This document shows positions 8,385-18,110 of a stretch of DNA of 64,000 bases, piece by piece. The notes below the pieces were generated by a model. That model ran no database searches, was not told the origin of the DNA, and worked only from the letters and a program-made list of their open reading frames with translations. The position numbers were made by a program, and so were the translations under genes. Position 1 is the first letter of the stretch, and every line of letters begins with the position of its first letter. Source of the DNA: Caulobacter sp. RHG1 (GTDB lineage Bacteria; Pseudomonadota; Alphaproteobacteria; Caulobacterales; Caulobacteraceae); NCBI RefSeq assembly GCF_013181195.1, contig NZ_SMZP01000003.1, forward strand, positions 62,001-126,000, in the 5' to 3' direction.

Positions 8385-11300
8385 ATGCAGCGCAAGGTCC
8401 TGGTCGCGACGGTCGCGGCCGCTCCTCTTCTGGCCCTGGGTCTGGCCGCCTCGGCGGAGACCTCGGTCACCACCGCACGTACGACGCCGATCGCCACCAG
8501 CACGGCCACCGGCACGGCGGCCGACGACGTCCGCATCGCCGCGGAAGGCTCGATCAAGACGACCACCGCGGGCGCGATCGTCACGCTGGACAGCAACAAC
8601 AAGGTCACCAACCTGGGGACCCTGTCGACGACGGGCGTCAACGACAGCGTCGGCGTGCTGGTGATCGGCGGCAAGACCGGCTCGGTGACCAACTCGGCGA
8701 CCATCTCGCTGCTCGAGGACTACACCCCGACCGACAGCGACTCGGACGGCGACCTCGACGGTCCGTTCGCCCAAGGCGCCAACCGCTTCGGCATTCGCCT
8801 GACCAACGCCGGGACCTTCACCGGCGACATCACCAACGCCTCGGGCGGGGTGATCAGCATCGAAGGCAACAACTCGGCCGGCATGCTGCTGGAAGGCCCG
8901 GTGGTCGGCAACATCGCCAACCACGGCACGGTCAGCGTCGTCGGCGACAACGCCTATGGCGTGCGCGTCGCCGGCCCGGTCACCGGTGCCGTGACGCTGG
9001 GCGGCGCGGTCAACGTCCAGGGCGCGAACGCAGTCGCCCAGGCAGTTGACGGCAATGTCAGCGGCCCGCTGGTGCTGCAAGGCACGGCCAGCGCCACCGG
9101 CTATCGCTACACCACCCGCCCGTCGACTCTGGACGCGCTGAACAAGCTCGACGCCGACGACCTGCTGCAGGGCGGCCCGGCCGTGCGCGTCGCGGGCGAT
9201 GTCGGCGGCGGCGTGCTGCTGCAGGGCGCCAACTACTCGACCAAGGTCAATACCGACGGCACCACCACCGTGACGACGACCACGTCGGGCACGACCGGCA
9301 CGTCCAGCATCAGCGTCTTCGGCGGCGCGCCCGCCCTGCTGATCGGTTCGGACAGCAAGAACGTCACGCTGGGCGCCGTCGGCGCGGGCGACAACGCCTA
9401 CGGCCTGGTGGCCAAGGGCACGATCACCGCGGCCGGCGTCTATAACAAGGTCAGCGCCACCGGCGTGCAGATCGGCGCAGGAACCGGCGGAACCACCACC
9501 ACCCTGGTCGGCGGCCTTCGCAATGACGGCCAGATCGGCGCGACGGCGTTCGAGGCCGACACCACCGGCGTGCAGCTGAACGCCGGCGCCAATGTCGCCA
9601 CCCTCCTCAACCGCGGCGCCATCACCTCGGCGTCGTCGTCGTTCGCCTCTTCGGGCGTGACGGCCACCGCCCGCGGCGTGGTGCTGGGGGCCGGCTCGAC
9701 CACCACCGCCCTCAACAACGCCGGCGCGATCACCGCCACCCGCACCGGCGAGACCGGCGACGCGGTCGCCGTGCTCGACCAGGCCGGCACGCTGAAGACC
9801 ATCACCAATACCGGCACGATCCGCGCCGCGGTGGCCGCCCCGGCCTACAAGAGCGACGGGACGCTGCCCACGACCACCGCCACGGCGACCGGCAAGGCGA
9901 TCGCCCTGGACCTGCGCGCCAACAATTCGGGCGTGACCTACACCCAGTCGGGTCCGGCCGCGTTCACCTCGACCAGCACCTATCCCAGCACCGACACGGT
10001 CACCAGCGCCGACACGTCGACGACGACGACCTCCCCGACCACCATCGGCGACGTGATGTTCGGCGGCGGCAACGACACGCTGAACCTGTGGAGCGGCACG
10101 CTGGTGGGCGCCATGTCGTTCGGCGCCGGCCAGGACCGCCTGTCGATCGACGGCGGCGCCGCGGCGCTGGGCACGCTGAACAGCGGCGACGGCCGCCTGG
10201 ACATCGCCATCGCCAACGGCAGCCTGGGCATCCTGAACAGCGACACCATCAATATCAGCAGCCTGAGCCTGGGCTCGACCAGCAAGCTGCTGTTCTCCGC
10301 CGATCCGACGGCCGGCACGAACACCAAGCTGGTGGTCTCGGGCGCGACCAACATCGCCAGCGGCGCCGAGATGGGCATTCGCCTGGCCCACCTGATCACC
10401 CAGCCCACCAGCTTCACGGTGATCCAGGGCTCGAACATCAATGTCGGCACGTTCGGCAACGGCCTGACTGCCCAGTCGCCCTACATGTACGTCGCCACGA
10501 CCCGCGCCGACACGAACAACGTCTATATCGACGTGCGCCGCCGCACGGCCGGCGAGCTCGGCTTCAACCAGGCCGAAACCTCGGCCTATGACGCGGTCTA
10601 TGGCGCGCTGGGGACGAATACCAACCTGGCATCGACCTTCCTGAACCAGAGCACCCGCGACGGCTTCCGCGATCTCTACGACCAGATGCTGCCCGACCAG
10701 GGCCAGGGCCTGTTCACCGCCCTGCAGTCGGTCAATCAGCAGATCTCGGCCGCCACCATGATGCGTCCCGACCCGGGCGACCGCTACGGCCCCGACAGCA
10801 TCTGGGTTCTGGAAGTCAATTCGCTGACCCGCCGCGACACCGACCAGACCCTGGGCTCGGACACCGAGGCCTTCGGCTTCGTGGCCGGCTATGAGGCCAT
10901 GGGCGACGCCGGCGGCGCGCTGGGCGTGACCCTGGCCTATCTGAGCCTGGACGAGCACGACAACGTCGCCAAGGTCGGCGAGCAGACCACCGCTTCGTTC
11001 GTACAGGCCGGCGCCTACTGGCGTCGTTCGGTCGGCGGCTGGCGCTTCAACGCCGGCGGCGGCGTCGGCTACGGCTTCTTCGATGGCGACCGCGCCTTCA
11101 TCGCCCCCGATTCCGACGGCGACGGCGTCGCCGACCTCGTGCTGCGCAACAACGCCAGCTGGAACGGTCTGTCGGCCAACGCCTATGCCGGCACGGCCTA
11201 CGAGCAGAAGTTCGGCCGCTTCTTCGCCCGTCCGGAAGCGCGCCTCGACTACATCATGCTGCGCGAAGGCAAGCGCACCGAGGCCGGCGGCGGCGATGGC

Positions 11301-11639
11301 TTCGACCTGGTCGTCGCCAAGCGCAAGTCGACCAACCTCAGCGGCGAACTGGGCGTCGTCCTGGGCGCCGACTTCGGTCAGGCCGTCTGGTGGCGTCCGG
11401 AAGTGCGCGTCGGCTATCGCAAGTCGCTGGCCGGCTCGATGGGCGACACCGTCGCCAACTTCAAGGGCGGCAACCCGTTCAACCTGGCGGCGCTGAACGA
11501 CAAGGACGGCGCGGTCACCGCCGGCTTCGCCCTGCGGGCCGGCACGCCGATGTCGTACCTCGCTGTCGAAGGCGGCGTCGAAGCCACCAAGAAGCAGAAG
11601 CGCTACAACCTGCGCTTCGCCGGCCGGGCGATGTTCTAA
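8385..11639 (+). CDS. Autotransporter (type V secreted) outer-membrane protein
   Basis: This 1084-residue protein starts with the signal peptide [20 protein letters not shown] ending near LAASA. Residues ~30-700 form a Thr/Ser/Gly/Asn-rich passenger with repeated VTNxGT/ITNxGxI-type turns, as expected for a beta-helix. The last ~290 residues are an autotransporter beta-barrel ending in an aromatic residue (GRAMF). Acidic calcium-loop-like motifs occur in the passenger ([10 protein letters not shown]) and in the barrel region ([10 protein letters not shown]). The frame stays open far upstream, but that part is antisense to phoR. The ATG at 8385 is chosen because the signal peptide begins there. 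No protease or adhesin catalytic motif is recognised, so the passenger's role is unknown. Confidence 0.9.
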   Translation: MQRKVLVATVAAAPLLALGLAASAETSVTTARTTPIATSTATGTAADDVRIAAEGSIKTTTAGAIVTLDSNNKVTNLGTLSTTGVNDSVGVLVIGGKTGSVTNSATISLLEDYTPTDSDSDGDLDGPFAQGANRFGIRLTNAGTFTGDITNASGGVISIEGNNSAGMLLEGPVVGNIANHGTVSVVGDNAYGVRVAGPVTGAVTLGGAVNVQGANAVAQAVDGNVSGPLVLQGTASATGYRYTTRPSTLDALNKLDADDLLQGGPAVRVAGDVGGGVLLQGANYSTKVNTDGTTTVTTTTSGTTGTSSISVFGGAPALLIGSDSKNVTLGAVGAGDNAYGLVAKGTITAAGVYNKVSATGVQIGAGTGGTTTTLVGGLRNDGQIGATAFEADTTGVQLNAGANVATLLNRGAITSASSSFASSGVTATARGVVLGAGSTTTALNNAGAITATRTGETGDAVAVLDQAGTLKTITNTGTIRAAVAAPAYKSDGTLPTTTATATGKAIALDLRANNSGVTYTQSGPAAFTSTSTYPSTDTVTSADTSTTTTSPTTIGDVMFGGGNDTLNLWSGTLVGAMSFGAGQDRLSIDGGAAALGTLNSGDGRLDIAIANGSLGILNSDTINISSLSLGSTSKLLFSADPTAGTNTKLVVSGATNIASGAEMGIRLAHLITQPTSFTVIQGSNINVGTFGNGLTAQSPYMYVATTRADTNNVYIDVRRRTAGELGFNQAETSAYDAVYGALGTNTNLASTFLNQSTRDGFRDLYDQMLPDQGQGLFTALQSVNQQISAATMMRPDPGDRYGPDSIWVLEVNSLTRRDTDQTLGSDTEAFGFVAGYEAMGDAGGALGVTLAYLSLDEHDNVAKVGEQTTASFVQAGAYWRRSVGGWRFNAGGGVGYGFFDGDRAFIAPDSDGDGVADLVLRNNASWNGLSANAYAGTAYEQKFGRFFARPEARLDYIMLREGKRTEAGGGDGFDLVVAKRKSTNLSGELGVVLGADFGQAVWWRPEVRVGYRKSLAGSMGDTVANFKGGNPFNLAALNDKDGAVTAGFALRAGTPMSYLAVEGGVEATKKQKRYNLRFAGRAMF

Positions 11640-11669
11640 GCACGCCCAGCCCTCTTAACGAACGCGATG

Positions 11670-11699
11670 CGGCGGCCCTCTCACGAGCGCCGCCGTTTT
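11670..11699 (+). terminator. Likely terminator after the autotransporter gene
   Basis: A 7-bp perfect stem, CGGCGGC (11670-11676) pairing with GCCGCCG (11689-11695), is followed by TTTT about 30 bases after the autotransporter stop. The 12-base loop is long, so termination strength is uncertain. Confidence 0.45.
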
Positions 11700-11788
11700 G
11701 CTGTCTGGCCCTCTGCAGAAAAACTCACGGCCGACCGTCTCAAATCTCGATTTCGCCGCTGGGAATAATTGTCTTCCCTAGCGCCGCC

Positions 11789-12838
11789 ATGGGGATATCG
11801 ATGACCAGCCTGAAGACCCGGACCCTGTCCCGCCGCAGCCTCGTCGCGTCGGGGATCGCAACGGCGGCTGTCAGCGGCGTCGCCAGCGCTGCGCCACGTC
11901 CCCTGACGCTGCTGAACGTCAGCTATGACCCGACCCGCGAGCTCTACAAGGACGTCAACGCCGCCTACGCCAAATACTGGACGTCGCGCGTCGGCCAGGC
12001 CCTGACGATCAACCAAAGCCACGGCGGCTCGGGCAAGCAGGCCCGCTCGGTGATCGATGGCCTGCAGGCCGACGTCGTCACCTTGGCCCTGGCCGACGAT
12101 ATCGACCAGATCGCCAAGCGCGGCCTGATCGCCCCCGACTGGCAAAAGCGCTTGCCGCACAACAGCGCCCCCTACACCTCGACGATCGTGTTCCTGGTCC
12201 GCAAGGGCAATCCCAAGCGCATCAAGGACTGGGGCGACCTGATCAAGCCCGGCGTGGCGATCATCACCCCCAATCCCAAGACCGGCGGCGCGCCTCGCTG
12301 GGCCTATCTGGCGGCCTGGGCCTATGCCCTGAAGCGTCCCGGCGGTTCGGAAGCCAGCGCCCGCGACTTCGTCCGGCGGCTCTATGCCCAGGTCCCGGTG
12401 CTGGACAGCGGCGCGCGCGGCTCGATGACCACCTTCGCCCAGCGAGGCGTCGGCGACGTGCTGCTGACCTGGGAGAACGAGGCCCATCTGGCGCGCGAGG
12501 AGTTCGGGGCCGACACGTTCCAGATCGTCTATCCGTCGATCTCGATCCTGGCCGAGCCCTCGGTCGCGGTCGTCGACAAGGTGGTCGCGCGGCGCGGAAC
12601 GCGCACCGTCGCCGAGGGTTACCTGAACTTCCTGTACAGCCCCCTGGCCCAGACCCTGATCGGCAAGCATCACTACCGTCCCCGCGATCCGGCCGCGGCC
12701 AGGAAGTACGCGGCCAAGTTCCCCAGCCTCGCCCTGGTGACGATCGACGACCCGTTCGGCGGCTGGGCCAAGGCCCAGGCCAAGCACTTCGCGGACGGCG
12801 GCGTCTTCGACCAGATCTACAAACCGGCTAGAACCTGA
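11789..12838 (+). CDS. Sulfate/thiosulfate-family ABC transporter substrate-binding protein, Tat-exported (copy 1)
   Basis: This 349-residue periplasmic binding protein of the Sbp/CysP family shows [37 protein letters not shown] and, near the C-terminus, [12 protein letters not shown]. These segments bind the oxyanion in solved members. The N-terminus has a twin-arginine signal ([11 protein letters not shown]) and an SAA cleavage region, implying Tat export of a folded protein. A second ATG at 11801 is equally possible. It is followed with a 4-base-scale overlap by a close paralogue. No cysT/cysW/cysA permease or ATPase genes are adjacent, so it must use a transporter encoded elsewhere. Confidence 0.9.
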   Translation: MGISMTSLKTRTLSRRSLVASGIATAAVSGVASAAPRPLTLLNVSYDPTRELYKDVNAAYAKYWTSRVGQALTINQSHGGSGKQARSVIDGLQADVVTLALADDIDQIAKRGLIAPDWQKRLPHNSAPYTSTIVFLVRKGNPKRIKDWGDLIKPGVAIITPNPKTGGAPRWAYLAAWAYALKRPGGSEASARDFVRRLYAQVPVLDSGARGSMTTFAQRGVGDVLLTWENEAHLAREEFGADTFQIVYPSISILAEPSVAVVDKVVARRGTRTVAEGYLNFLYSPLAQTLIGKHHYRPRDPAAARKYAAKFPSLALVTIDDPFGGWAKAQAKHFADGGVFDQIYKPART

Positions 12839-12870
12839 TGACCCTCTGGCGGCCGAAAGCAGAGCTTCCC

Positions 12871-13905
12871 ATGACGCAAGACGCACAACAGCCCTCCCGC
12901 CGCGGCCTGCTGGCCGGCGCCGGAGCCATCGCCGCAACGAGTCTGGCCGGGACCGCTCAAGCCCAAGCCAAGACGGTCACCCTGCTGAACGTCAGCTACG
13001 ACCCGACACGCGAGCTCTACAAGGACGTCAACGCCGCCTACGCCAAGTACTGGAAGGAGCGGGTCGGCCAGACCCTGGTGGTCAACCAAAGCCACGGCGG
13101 TTCGGGCAAGCAGGCCCGCTCGGTGATCGACGGCCTGCAGGCCGACGTCGTCACCCTGGCCCTGGCCTACGACATCGACGAGATCGCCCTGCGCTCGCGC
13201 CTGCTGCCGGCCAACTGGCAATCGCGCCTGCCGCAGAATTCGACGCCCTACACTTCGACGATCGTGTTCCTGGTCCGCAAGGGCAACCCGAAGAAGGTCA
13301 AGGACTGGCCGGACCTGATCCGCCCCGGCGTGCAGGTCATCACCCCCAATCCCAAGACCTCGGGCGGAGCCCGCTGGAATTATCTGGCCGCTTGGGCTTG
13401 GGCCCTGAAACAGCCGGGCGGCGATCCGGCCAAGGCCGAGGCCTATGTGAAGAGCGTCTTCGAGCACGTGCCCGTGCTGGACACCGGCGCGCGCGGGGCC
13501 ACCACCAGCTTCACCCAGCGCGGCCTGGGCGACGTGCTGCTGGCCTGGGAGAACGAAGCGTTCCTGGCCCAGGAGGAGCTGCCGGGGAAGTTCGACATCG
13601 TCTATCCGTCGCTGTCGATCCTGGCCGAGCCGCCGGTCGCCCTGGTCGACAGAAACGTCGACCGCCACAAGACCCGCACGGTCGCCGAGGGCTATCTGAA
13701 CTTCCTCTACAGCCCCCTGGCCCAGGGCCTGATCGCCAAGCACCACTTCCGGCCACGCAACGCCCAGGTGGCGGCCAAGTACGCCGCGAAGTTCAAGCCG
13801 CTGACCCTGGTCACCATCGACGACACCTTCGGCGGCTGGAAGAAGGCCCAGGCTGACCACTTCACCGACGGCGGCGTGTTCGACCGCATCTATCGCCCGC
13901 GGTAA
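12871..13905 (+). CDS. Sulfate/thiosulfate-family ABC transporter substrate-binding protein, Tat-exported (copy 2)
   Basis: This protein of about 344 residues is strongly similar to the preceding gene over its whole length, with the same [33 protein letters not shown] and NFLYSPLAQ segments. The pair is evidently a tandem duplication. The signal peptide is again twin-arginine ([11 protein letters not shown]) with an AQA cleavage region. An earlier ATG at 12838 overlaps the stop of copy 1 (TGATG) and would allow translational coupling, but the 11 extra residues do not look like a signal peptide. Clear differences lie in the linker around residues 160-230, which could shift substrate preference. 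No permease genes follow. Confidence 0.9.
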   Translation: MTQDAQQPSRRGLLAGAGAIAATSLAGTAQAQAKTVTLLNVSYDPTRELYKDVNAAYAKYWKERVGQTLVVNQSHGGSGKQARSVIDGLQADVVTLALAYDIDEIALRSRLLPANWQSRLPQNSTPYTSTIVFLVRKGNPKKVKDWPDLIRPGVQVITPNPKTSGGARWNYLAAWAWALKQPGGDPAKAEAYVKSVFEHVPVLDTGARGATTSFTQRGLGDVLLAWENEAFLAQEELPGKFDIVYPSLSILAEPPVALVDRNVDRHKTRTVAEGYLNFLYSPLAQGLIAKHHFRPRNAQVAAKYAAKFKPLTLVTIDDTFGGWKKAQADHFTDGGVFDRIYRPR

Positions 13906-13981
13906 TCGATCGTCTTCTGGCGCCGTCCGAGCGGTTCATGCGTTCCGGGAAGTCCGCATGGATCGTCTATGGCGATCGGGC

Positions 13982-14008
13982 GGCGGGAGCTCAAATCGAG
14001 CTCCCGCC
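13982..14008. terminator. Strong inverted repeat after the second binding-protein gene
   Basis: Perfect 11-bp arms, GGCGGGAGCTC and GAGCTCCCGCC, flank a 5-base loop (AAATC). There is no T-run, so it may act as a Rho-assisted terminator or an mRNA 3' stabiliser. It separates the binding-protein operon from the EcfG-type promoter at 14033. Confidence 0.5.
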
Positions 14009-14032
14009 ACACCGCCAAACCGTGCTGTGTTG

Positions 14033-14057
14033 GGAACCCGACATGATCGGGTACGTT
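14033..14057 (+). promoter_or_regulatory. EcfG/sigma-T general stress promoter upstream of the HisKA_2 kinase
   Basis: GGAAC (14033-14037), a 16-base spacer and CGTT (14054-14057) match exactly the EcfG-family promoter of alphaproteobacteria (sigma-T in Caulobacter). It lies 28 bases before the kinase ATG at 14086, leaving a short leader with a GGTGGGAG ribosome site. Such a promoter implies induction by the PhyR-NepR-sigma-T stress pathway. Confidence 0.72.
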
Positions 14058-14085
14058 GAGCGCACACGGGGTGGTGGGAGCAGGC

Positions 14086-14784
14086 ATGGACGACTATTCG
14101 GAATCGAAGCGCGCCCGCGACCGCCAGGACGAACTGGAACAGCTGGTCGAGGACCGCACGCGGGAGCTGACCCAGGCCCTCGAACAGAAGACCGCCCTGC
14201 TCCACGAGGTGGACCACCGGGTGAAGAACAATCTGCAGCTCATCTCCAGCCTGCTGCTGCTGCAGAACCGCCGCGTATCCGATCCCAACCTGAAGGCCTC
14301 GCTGAAGGGGATGCTGGGCCGGGTCAACGCCATCGCCACCGTCCACCGCCGCCTGTTCCAGAGCGAGGACGTGCAGCGCTTCGACGTCTCGGCCTTCATC
14401 CGCGACATGGTCGCCGATCTGGTCGGCTCGTCGGCGCGGGACGACATCGAGATTCAGCTGGATCTAGAACGCGTCGACATCCCCGCCGCCAAGGCCGCGC
14501 CGTTCGCCTTGGTGGTCAATGAACTGCTGACCAACGCCCTGAGGCACGGCTTCCCGGAGGGCCGCGGCGGCCGGATCTTTATCGGGGTCAATCGCCTGAA
14601 CGGGGATTTCCGGATCGAAATCACCGATACCGGCGTTGGATTGGACAGAGACAACACGGCGTCGGGCTTCGGCCTCACCATCGTTCAGCTGCTGTGCCAG
14701 CAATTGAAGGCGAAGGTCGAGACCACCGACGCGGAACCAGGAACCCGGGTGGTCGTTCTGCTGCCCGTGGATACAACGCACTGA
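14086..14784 (+). CDS. HisKA_2-family sensor histidine kinase without a sensor domain (lovK-like position)
   Basis: This 232-residue soluble kinase has a basic, coiled-coil N-terminus (RARDRQDELEQLVEDRTREL), a HisKA_2 dimerisation domain with phospho-histidine in HEVDHRVKNNLQLISSLL, and an ATPase with VVNELLTNALRHGFPEG and DTGVGL. No LOV, PAS or GAF domain precedes it, and only 180 non-coding bases separate it from the previous gene. In C. crescentus the LOV photosensor kinase gene lovK, followed by lovR, sits close to phoR as I recall, so this may be a LOV-less relative. The ATG at 14086 is chosen because upstream TTG 14056 overlaps the promoter -10. Kinases of this family feed PhyR in the general stress response. 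Confidence 0.85.
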   Translation: MDDYSESKRARDRQDELEQLVEDRTRELTQALEQKTALLHEVDHRVKNNLQLISSLLLLQNRRVSDPNLKASLKGMLGRVNAIATVHRRLFQSEDVQRFDVSAFIRDMVADLVGSSARDDIEIQLDLERVDIPAAKAAPFALVVNELLTNALRHGFPEGRGGRIFIGVNRLNGDFRIEITDTGVGLDRDNTASGFGLTIVQLLCQQLKAKVETTDAEPGTRVVVLLPVDTTH

Positions 14785-14800
14785 AAGGTGATGTGAGGTT

Positions 14801-15274
14801 TTGGCAGGGCGTTCGCGTAGGCTCGAGGTTCTGATCGTCGAGGATGAGATGCTCCTGGCGATCGAGCTCGAACACTTGGTTGAAGAGGTGGGCTGCCACT
14901 CGCTCGGCTGCGCGATGAGTTCGGATGAAGCCGTGGATCTCGCCGAACGGCTGCACCCCGATCTGGCCCTGGTTGACGTCCACCTCAGCGACGGCCCCAC
15001 CGGCGTCGAGGTGGCCCGCACGATTTCGCGCGACTGCGGCGGGGTGGCGCTGTTCATGACCGCCAACGTCAAGCGTCTGCCCGACGATTTCGCCGGCGCG
15101 TGCGGCGTGATCGGCAAGCCCTATTCCGAGCATGGCGTGAAGACCGCTCTGTCCTTTCTGACGTTCTGTCTCCAGGAAGGCCATGTTCCCGGCCCCGTTC
15201 CGATCGGCCTGACCCTGGCCCCGGCCTATGCCGAGCTGTGGGGCCTCATCGACGCGATCCCGCAGAGCGCATGA
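14801..15274 (+). CDS. Single-domain response regulator (LovR-like)
   Basis: This 157-residue receiver has no output domain. It has the acidic pair in LIVEDEM, the phospho-acceptor aspartate in DLALVDVHLSDG, threonine in LFMTANV and lysine in IGKPYSE. About 35 C-terminal residues have no assigned function. The only suitable in-frame start is TTG at 14801, with GAGG just upstream; the gene lies 16 bases after the kinase stop and is surely co-transcribed from the EcfG promoter. Stand-alone receivers paired with HisKA_2 kinases commonly act as phosphate sinks or shuttles in alphaproteobacterial stress signalling. LovR is the closest known analogue by position; orthology is inferred, not tested. 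Confidence 0.85.
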   Translation: MAGRSRRLEVLIVEDEMLLAIELEHLVEEVGCHSLGCAMSSDEAVDLAERLHPDLALVDVHLSDGPTGVEVARTISRDCGGVALFMTANVKRLPDDFAGACGVIGKPYSEHGVKTALSFLTFCLQEGHVPGPVPIGLTLAPAYAELWGLIDAIPQSA

Positions 15275-15281
15275 GCGCCTG

Positions 15282-15554
15282 ATGGCGATCCACCCGGCCG
15301 CCGCCTTTGTTGGAACCGCCGCGGCCCTGCTGTCGATCACCAGCTTCGCCCCGCAGATCGTCAAGATCTGGAAAGAGAAGGACGCCTCGTCCGTCTCGCT
15401 GCGCACCTACATCGTCACCGTCACGGGCTTTGCCTGCTGGATCGGCTACGGTCTGATGATCAAGGCCTGGCCGGTGATCGCCTCCAACACCGCCTGCCTG
15501 TTGATGTCCGGCGCGGTCTTGGCGATGAAGTGGCGGTTCGACCGCGCCGCCTGA
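15282..15554 (+). CDS. SemiSWEET-type PQ-loop sugar transporter
   Basis: This 90-residue protein has three predicted membrane helices (about residues 8-27, 43-61, 67-85) and the PQ-loop signature SFAPQIVKIWKEKDASSVSL in the first. This is the half-size SWEET fold, which works as a homodimer to let sugars down their gradient across the inner membrane. The substrate cannot be read from sequence. It starts 7 bases after the response regulator stop, so it may share the transcript driven from 14033. Confidence 0.85.
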   Translation: MAIHPAAAFVGTAAALLSITSFAPQIVKIWKEKDASSVSLRTYIVTVTGFACWIGYGLMIKAWPVIASNTACLLMSGAVLAMKWRFDRAA

Positions 15555-15641
15555 CCTGCCCTTTGTGATGACAGGGGGGGCGGGGTCCGCTATCGAGGCG
15601 CCGATATTTATCCCTTCCCGTTCACTTGAGGGACCGCCGCC

Positions 15642-16556
15642 TTGAACGAAGCCGCCGAGGAAGCCGGCTGGGCCACCGCCAAGACCCTGGCCGAAGCCCT
15701 GCCCTACATCCAGATCTACGACCGCGAGACGGTCGTGATCAAATACGGCGGCCACGCCATGGGCCAGGAAGACGTGGCCAAGGTCTTCGCCGCCGACGCC
15801 GTGCTGCTGAAGCTGCTGGGCGTCCATCCCGTCGTGGTGCACGGCGGCGGCCCGCAGATCAGCCGCATGCTCGACAAGGCCGGCGTCAAGTCGACCTTCA
15901 TCGACGGCCTGCGCGTCACGGACGAAGCGACCATGGAAGTGGCCGAGATGGTCCTGTCGGGCGCGATCAACAAGGAGATCGCCAACTGGATCACCTTGGC
16001 CGGCGCCGAGGCCGACGTGCGCGGCGTGGGCCTGTCGGGCAAGGACGCTCGCCTGATCACCGCCGAAAAGGTGACCCGGACCCGCAAGGATCCGGACAGC
16101 ATGATCGAGGAGGTCGTCGACCTGGGCTTCGTGGGCGAGCCGACCAAGGTCGACCCGCACCTGATCCAGGCTCTCCTGACCTCCGAGACCGACTACATCC
16201 CGGTGATCGCCCCGATCGGCGTCTCCACCGAGGGCGAGACCTTCAACATCAACGCCGACACCGTCGCCGGCGCCCTGGCGGGGGCGCTGAAGGCCAAGCG
16301 GATGCTGATGCTGACCGACATCAAGGGGGTGCTCGACGGCAACGGCGAGCTGATCCGCGAGATGACCGTCGATCAGGCGCGCGAGCTGATCACCACCGGT
16401 GTCGCCACCGGCGGCATGATCCCCAAGCTGGAAAACGCCATCCACGCCATCGAAGCCGGCGTCGAAGCCGTGGTCATCCTGGACGGCCGCCGCCCGCACG
16501 CCATGCTGGTCGAGCTGTTCAGCGAACACGGCGCAGGCACGCTGATCTCGCGCTGA
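15642..16556 (+). CDS. argB: Acetylglutamate kinase (arginine biosynthesis)
   Basis: This 304-residue amino-acid kinase phosphorylates N-acetylglutamate, the second step of arginine synthesis. Visible motifs are [10 protein letters not shown] near the N-terminus, [10 protein letters not shown] (substrate and phosphate binding), and LTDIKGVLD and GMIPKLENA near the C-terminus. The start is a TTG (15642) with GAGGGA upstream; no ATG fits before the conserved region. The N-terminal extension of about 20 residues before the core is typical of arginine-sensitive forms. Its stop overlaps the ATG of the next gene (TGATG), so the two are translationally coupled. Confidence 0.95.
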   Translation: MNEAAEEAGWATAKTLAEALPYIQIYDRETVVIKYGGHAMGQEDVAKVFAADAVLLKLLGVHPVVVHGGGPQISRMLDKAGVKSTFIDGLRVTDEATMEVAEMVLSGAINKEIANWITLAGAEADVRGVGLSGKDARLITAEKVTRTRKDPDSMIEEVVDLGFVGEPTKVDPHLIQALLTSETDYIPVIAPIGVSTEGETFNINADTVAGALAGALKAKRMLMLTDIKGVLDGNGELIREMTVDQARELITTGVATGGMIPKLENAIHAIEAGVEAVVILDGRRPHAMLVELFSEHGAGTLISR

Positions 16557-17221
16557 TGTCGGCTGATCTCTCGCACGTCGACACCTGGCTGTTCGACCTC
16601 GACAACACGGTCTACCCGATCGAAACCCAGTTCATGGGCCGCATCGAGGTCAAGATGACCGACTTCGTCGCGCGCATGACCGGGCTTCCTCGCGAGGAGG
16701 CCCGGGCCCTGCAGCACCAGTACTTCACCGAGCACGGCACCACCCTGTCGGGGTTGATGATCAACCACGGCCTGGAGCCCAAGGTGTTCCTGGACGAGGT
16801 GCACGACGTCTCGATGGACTGCCTGACGCCCGATCCGGCGCTGCGCGCGGCGATCGCGGCCCTGCCCGGCCGGCGGCTGATCTTTACCAACGGTTCGGTC
16901 GGCCACGCCGAACGGGTGCTGACGCACCTTGAGCTGCGCGATCTGTTCTCGGAGATCTTCGCGATCGAGACGGCGGATTACATCCCCAAGCCCTCGCTGA
17001 GCACCTTCGACAAGATCACCAAGCTGCATGCGATCGATCCGCCGAAGAGCGCCTTCTTCGAGGACAGCGAGAAGAACCTCGTGCCCGCCGCGCGGCTGGG
17101 CATGACCACCATCCTGGTCGGGCCGTACGCCAAGGACTCGACCTCTGAACACGTCCATTTCCGCACCAACGACCTCGCCGAGTTCCTCAGCTCGGCCCGC
17201 CTGCAAGGAAGCCCCGCATGA
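16556..17221 (+). CDS. HAD-family pyrimidine 5'-nucleotidase
   Basis: This 221-residue HAD hydrolase has motif [11 protein letters not shown], motif II IFTNGS, the motif III lysine in PKPSLSTF and motif [10 protein letters not shown]. This combination matches the SDT1/pyrimidine 5'-nucleotidase group, which dephosphorylates UMP/CMP-type nucleotides and phosphorylated damage products. It overlaps argB by one base upstream and dapD by four downstream (ATGA), so argB, this gene and dapD form one tightly coupled operon. The biological substrate is not certain. Confidence 0.88.
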   Translation: MSADLSHVDTWLFDLDNTVYPIETQFMGRIEVKMTDFVARMTGLPREEARALQHQYFTEHGTTLSGLMINHGLEPKVFLDEVHDVSMDCLTPDPALRAAIAALPGRRLIFTNGSVGHAERVLTHLELRDLFSEIFAIETADYIPKPSLSTFDKITKLHAIDPPKSAFFEDSEKNLVPAARLGMTTILVGPYAKDSTSEHVHFRTNDLAEFLSSARLQGSPA

Positions 17222-18063
17222 CCACCGTCAGCCTTTCGGACCTCCAGACCGAGATCGAAGCCGCCTGGGAAGCCCGCGCCGACGTCTCGGCCGCCACCAC
17301 CGGTCCGGTCCGCACCGCCGTCGACGAAGCCCTGCTGCTGCTCGACAGCGGCAAGGCCCGCGTCTCGGAGAAGGTCGACGGCGAGTGGGTCACCCACCAG
17401 TGGCTGAAGAAGGCCGTGCTGCTGTCGTTCCGCCTCAACCCCAACACCGTCATGCGCGCCGGCACGCTGGGCGGCGGCGTCGGTCCGTGGTGGGACAAGG
17501 TGGCCAACAAGTTCGACGGCTGGGACGCCCCGCAGTTCGAGGCCGGCGGCTTCCGCGCGGTTCCGGGCGCCATCGTCCGCCGCGGCGCTCACATCGGCAA
17601 GAACGTCATCCTGATGCCGTCGTTCGTCAACATCGGGGGCTTCGTCGATGAAGGCACCATGGTCGACACGTGGGTGACCGTCGGCTCGTGCGCCCAGATC
17701 GGCAAGAACGTCCACCTGTCGGGCGGCGTCGGCATCGGCGGCGTGCTGGAACCCCTGCAGGCCAACCCGACCATCATCGAAGACAACTGCTTCATCGGCG
17801 CCCGCTCGGAAGTCGTCGAAGGCGTGGTGGTGGGTGAAGGCTCGGTCCTGTCGATGGGCGTGTTCATCAGCGCCTCGACCAAGATCGTCGATCGCAAGAC
17901 CGGCCAGATCCACATCGGCAAGGTCCCGCCCTACAGCGTCGTGGTCCCGGGCAACCTGCCCGACCCGAACGGCGGCCCGGGCCTGTACTGCGCCGTGATC
18001 GTCAAGACGGTCGACGCCCAGACGCGCTCGAAGACCAGCATCAACGACCTGCTGCGCGACTAA
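17218..18063 (+). CDS. dapD: Tetrahydrodipicolinate N-succinyltransferase
   Basis: This 281-residue enzyme succinylates tetrahydrodipicolinate in the succinylase branch of lysine/diaminopimelate synthesis, which supplies meso-DAP for peptidoglycan. The C-terminal half is a left-handed beta helix of hexapeptide repeats ([19 protein letters not shown]). The family segments [17 protein letters not shown] and [11 protein letters not shown], a stretch specific to DapD, are present. It starts inside the end of the nucleotidase gene (4-base overlap). The partner desuccinylase gene dapE is 3 kb away on the other strand. Confidence 0.96.
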   Translation: MTTVSLSDLQTEIEAAWEARADVSAATTGPVRTAVDEALLLLDSGKARVSEKVDGEWVTHQWLKKAVLLSFRLNPNTVMRAGTLGGGVGPWWDKVANKFDGWDAPQFEAGGFRAVPGAIVRRGAHIGKNVILMPSFVNIGGFVDEGTMVDTWVTVGSCAQIGKNVHLSGGVGIGGVLEPLQANPTIIEDNCFIGARSEVVEGVVVGEGSVLSMGVFISASTKIVDRKTGQIHIGKVPPYSVVVPGNLPDPNGGPGLYCAVIVKTVDAQTRSKTSINDLLRD

Positions 18064-18070
18064 GTCCTGC

Positions 18071-18101
18071 AGATCCTCCCCCGCGATGCGGGGGAGGATC
18101 T
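18071..18101. terminator. Perfect 14-bp palindrome after dapD (intergenic repeat, likely bidirectional terminator)
   Basis: Arms AGATCCTCCCCCGC and GCGGGGGAGGATCT are separated by GAT. The same CCTCCCCCGC core recurs at 37571-37592 and in related form at 37443-37465, so this is a member of a dispersed REP-like family. It lies between the convergent dapD and lipoprotein genes and can serve both as terminator. Confidence 0.65.
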
Positions 18102-18110
18102 ACGCGAACG

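Noticed and set aside
8319..10958. 879-residue frame on the minus strand across the autotransporter
   Set aside because: Composition is shadow-like (Gly, Ala, Arg, His repeats), no domain is recognisable, and it opposes a gene with a clear signal peptide and barrel.
14056..14085. TTG 14056 as start of the HisKA_2 kinase
   Set aside because: It overlaps the CGTT -10 element of the EcfG promoter, so it would not be in the mRNA. ATG 14086 has a proper ribosome site.
15562..15580. Possible Pho box near argB (TGATGACAG)
   Set aside because: Only one half-site is present with no 11-bp repeat, and argB has no known link to phosphate control.
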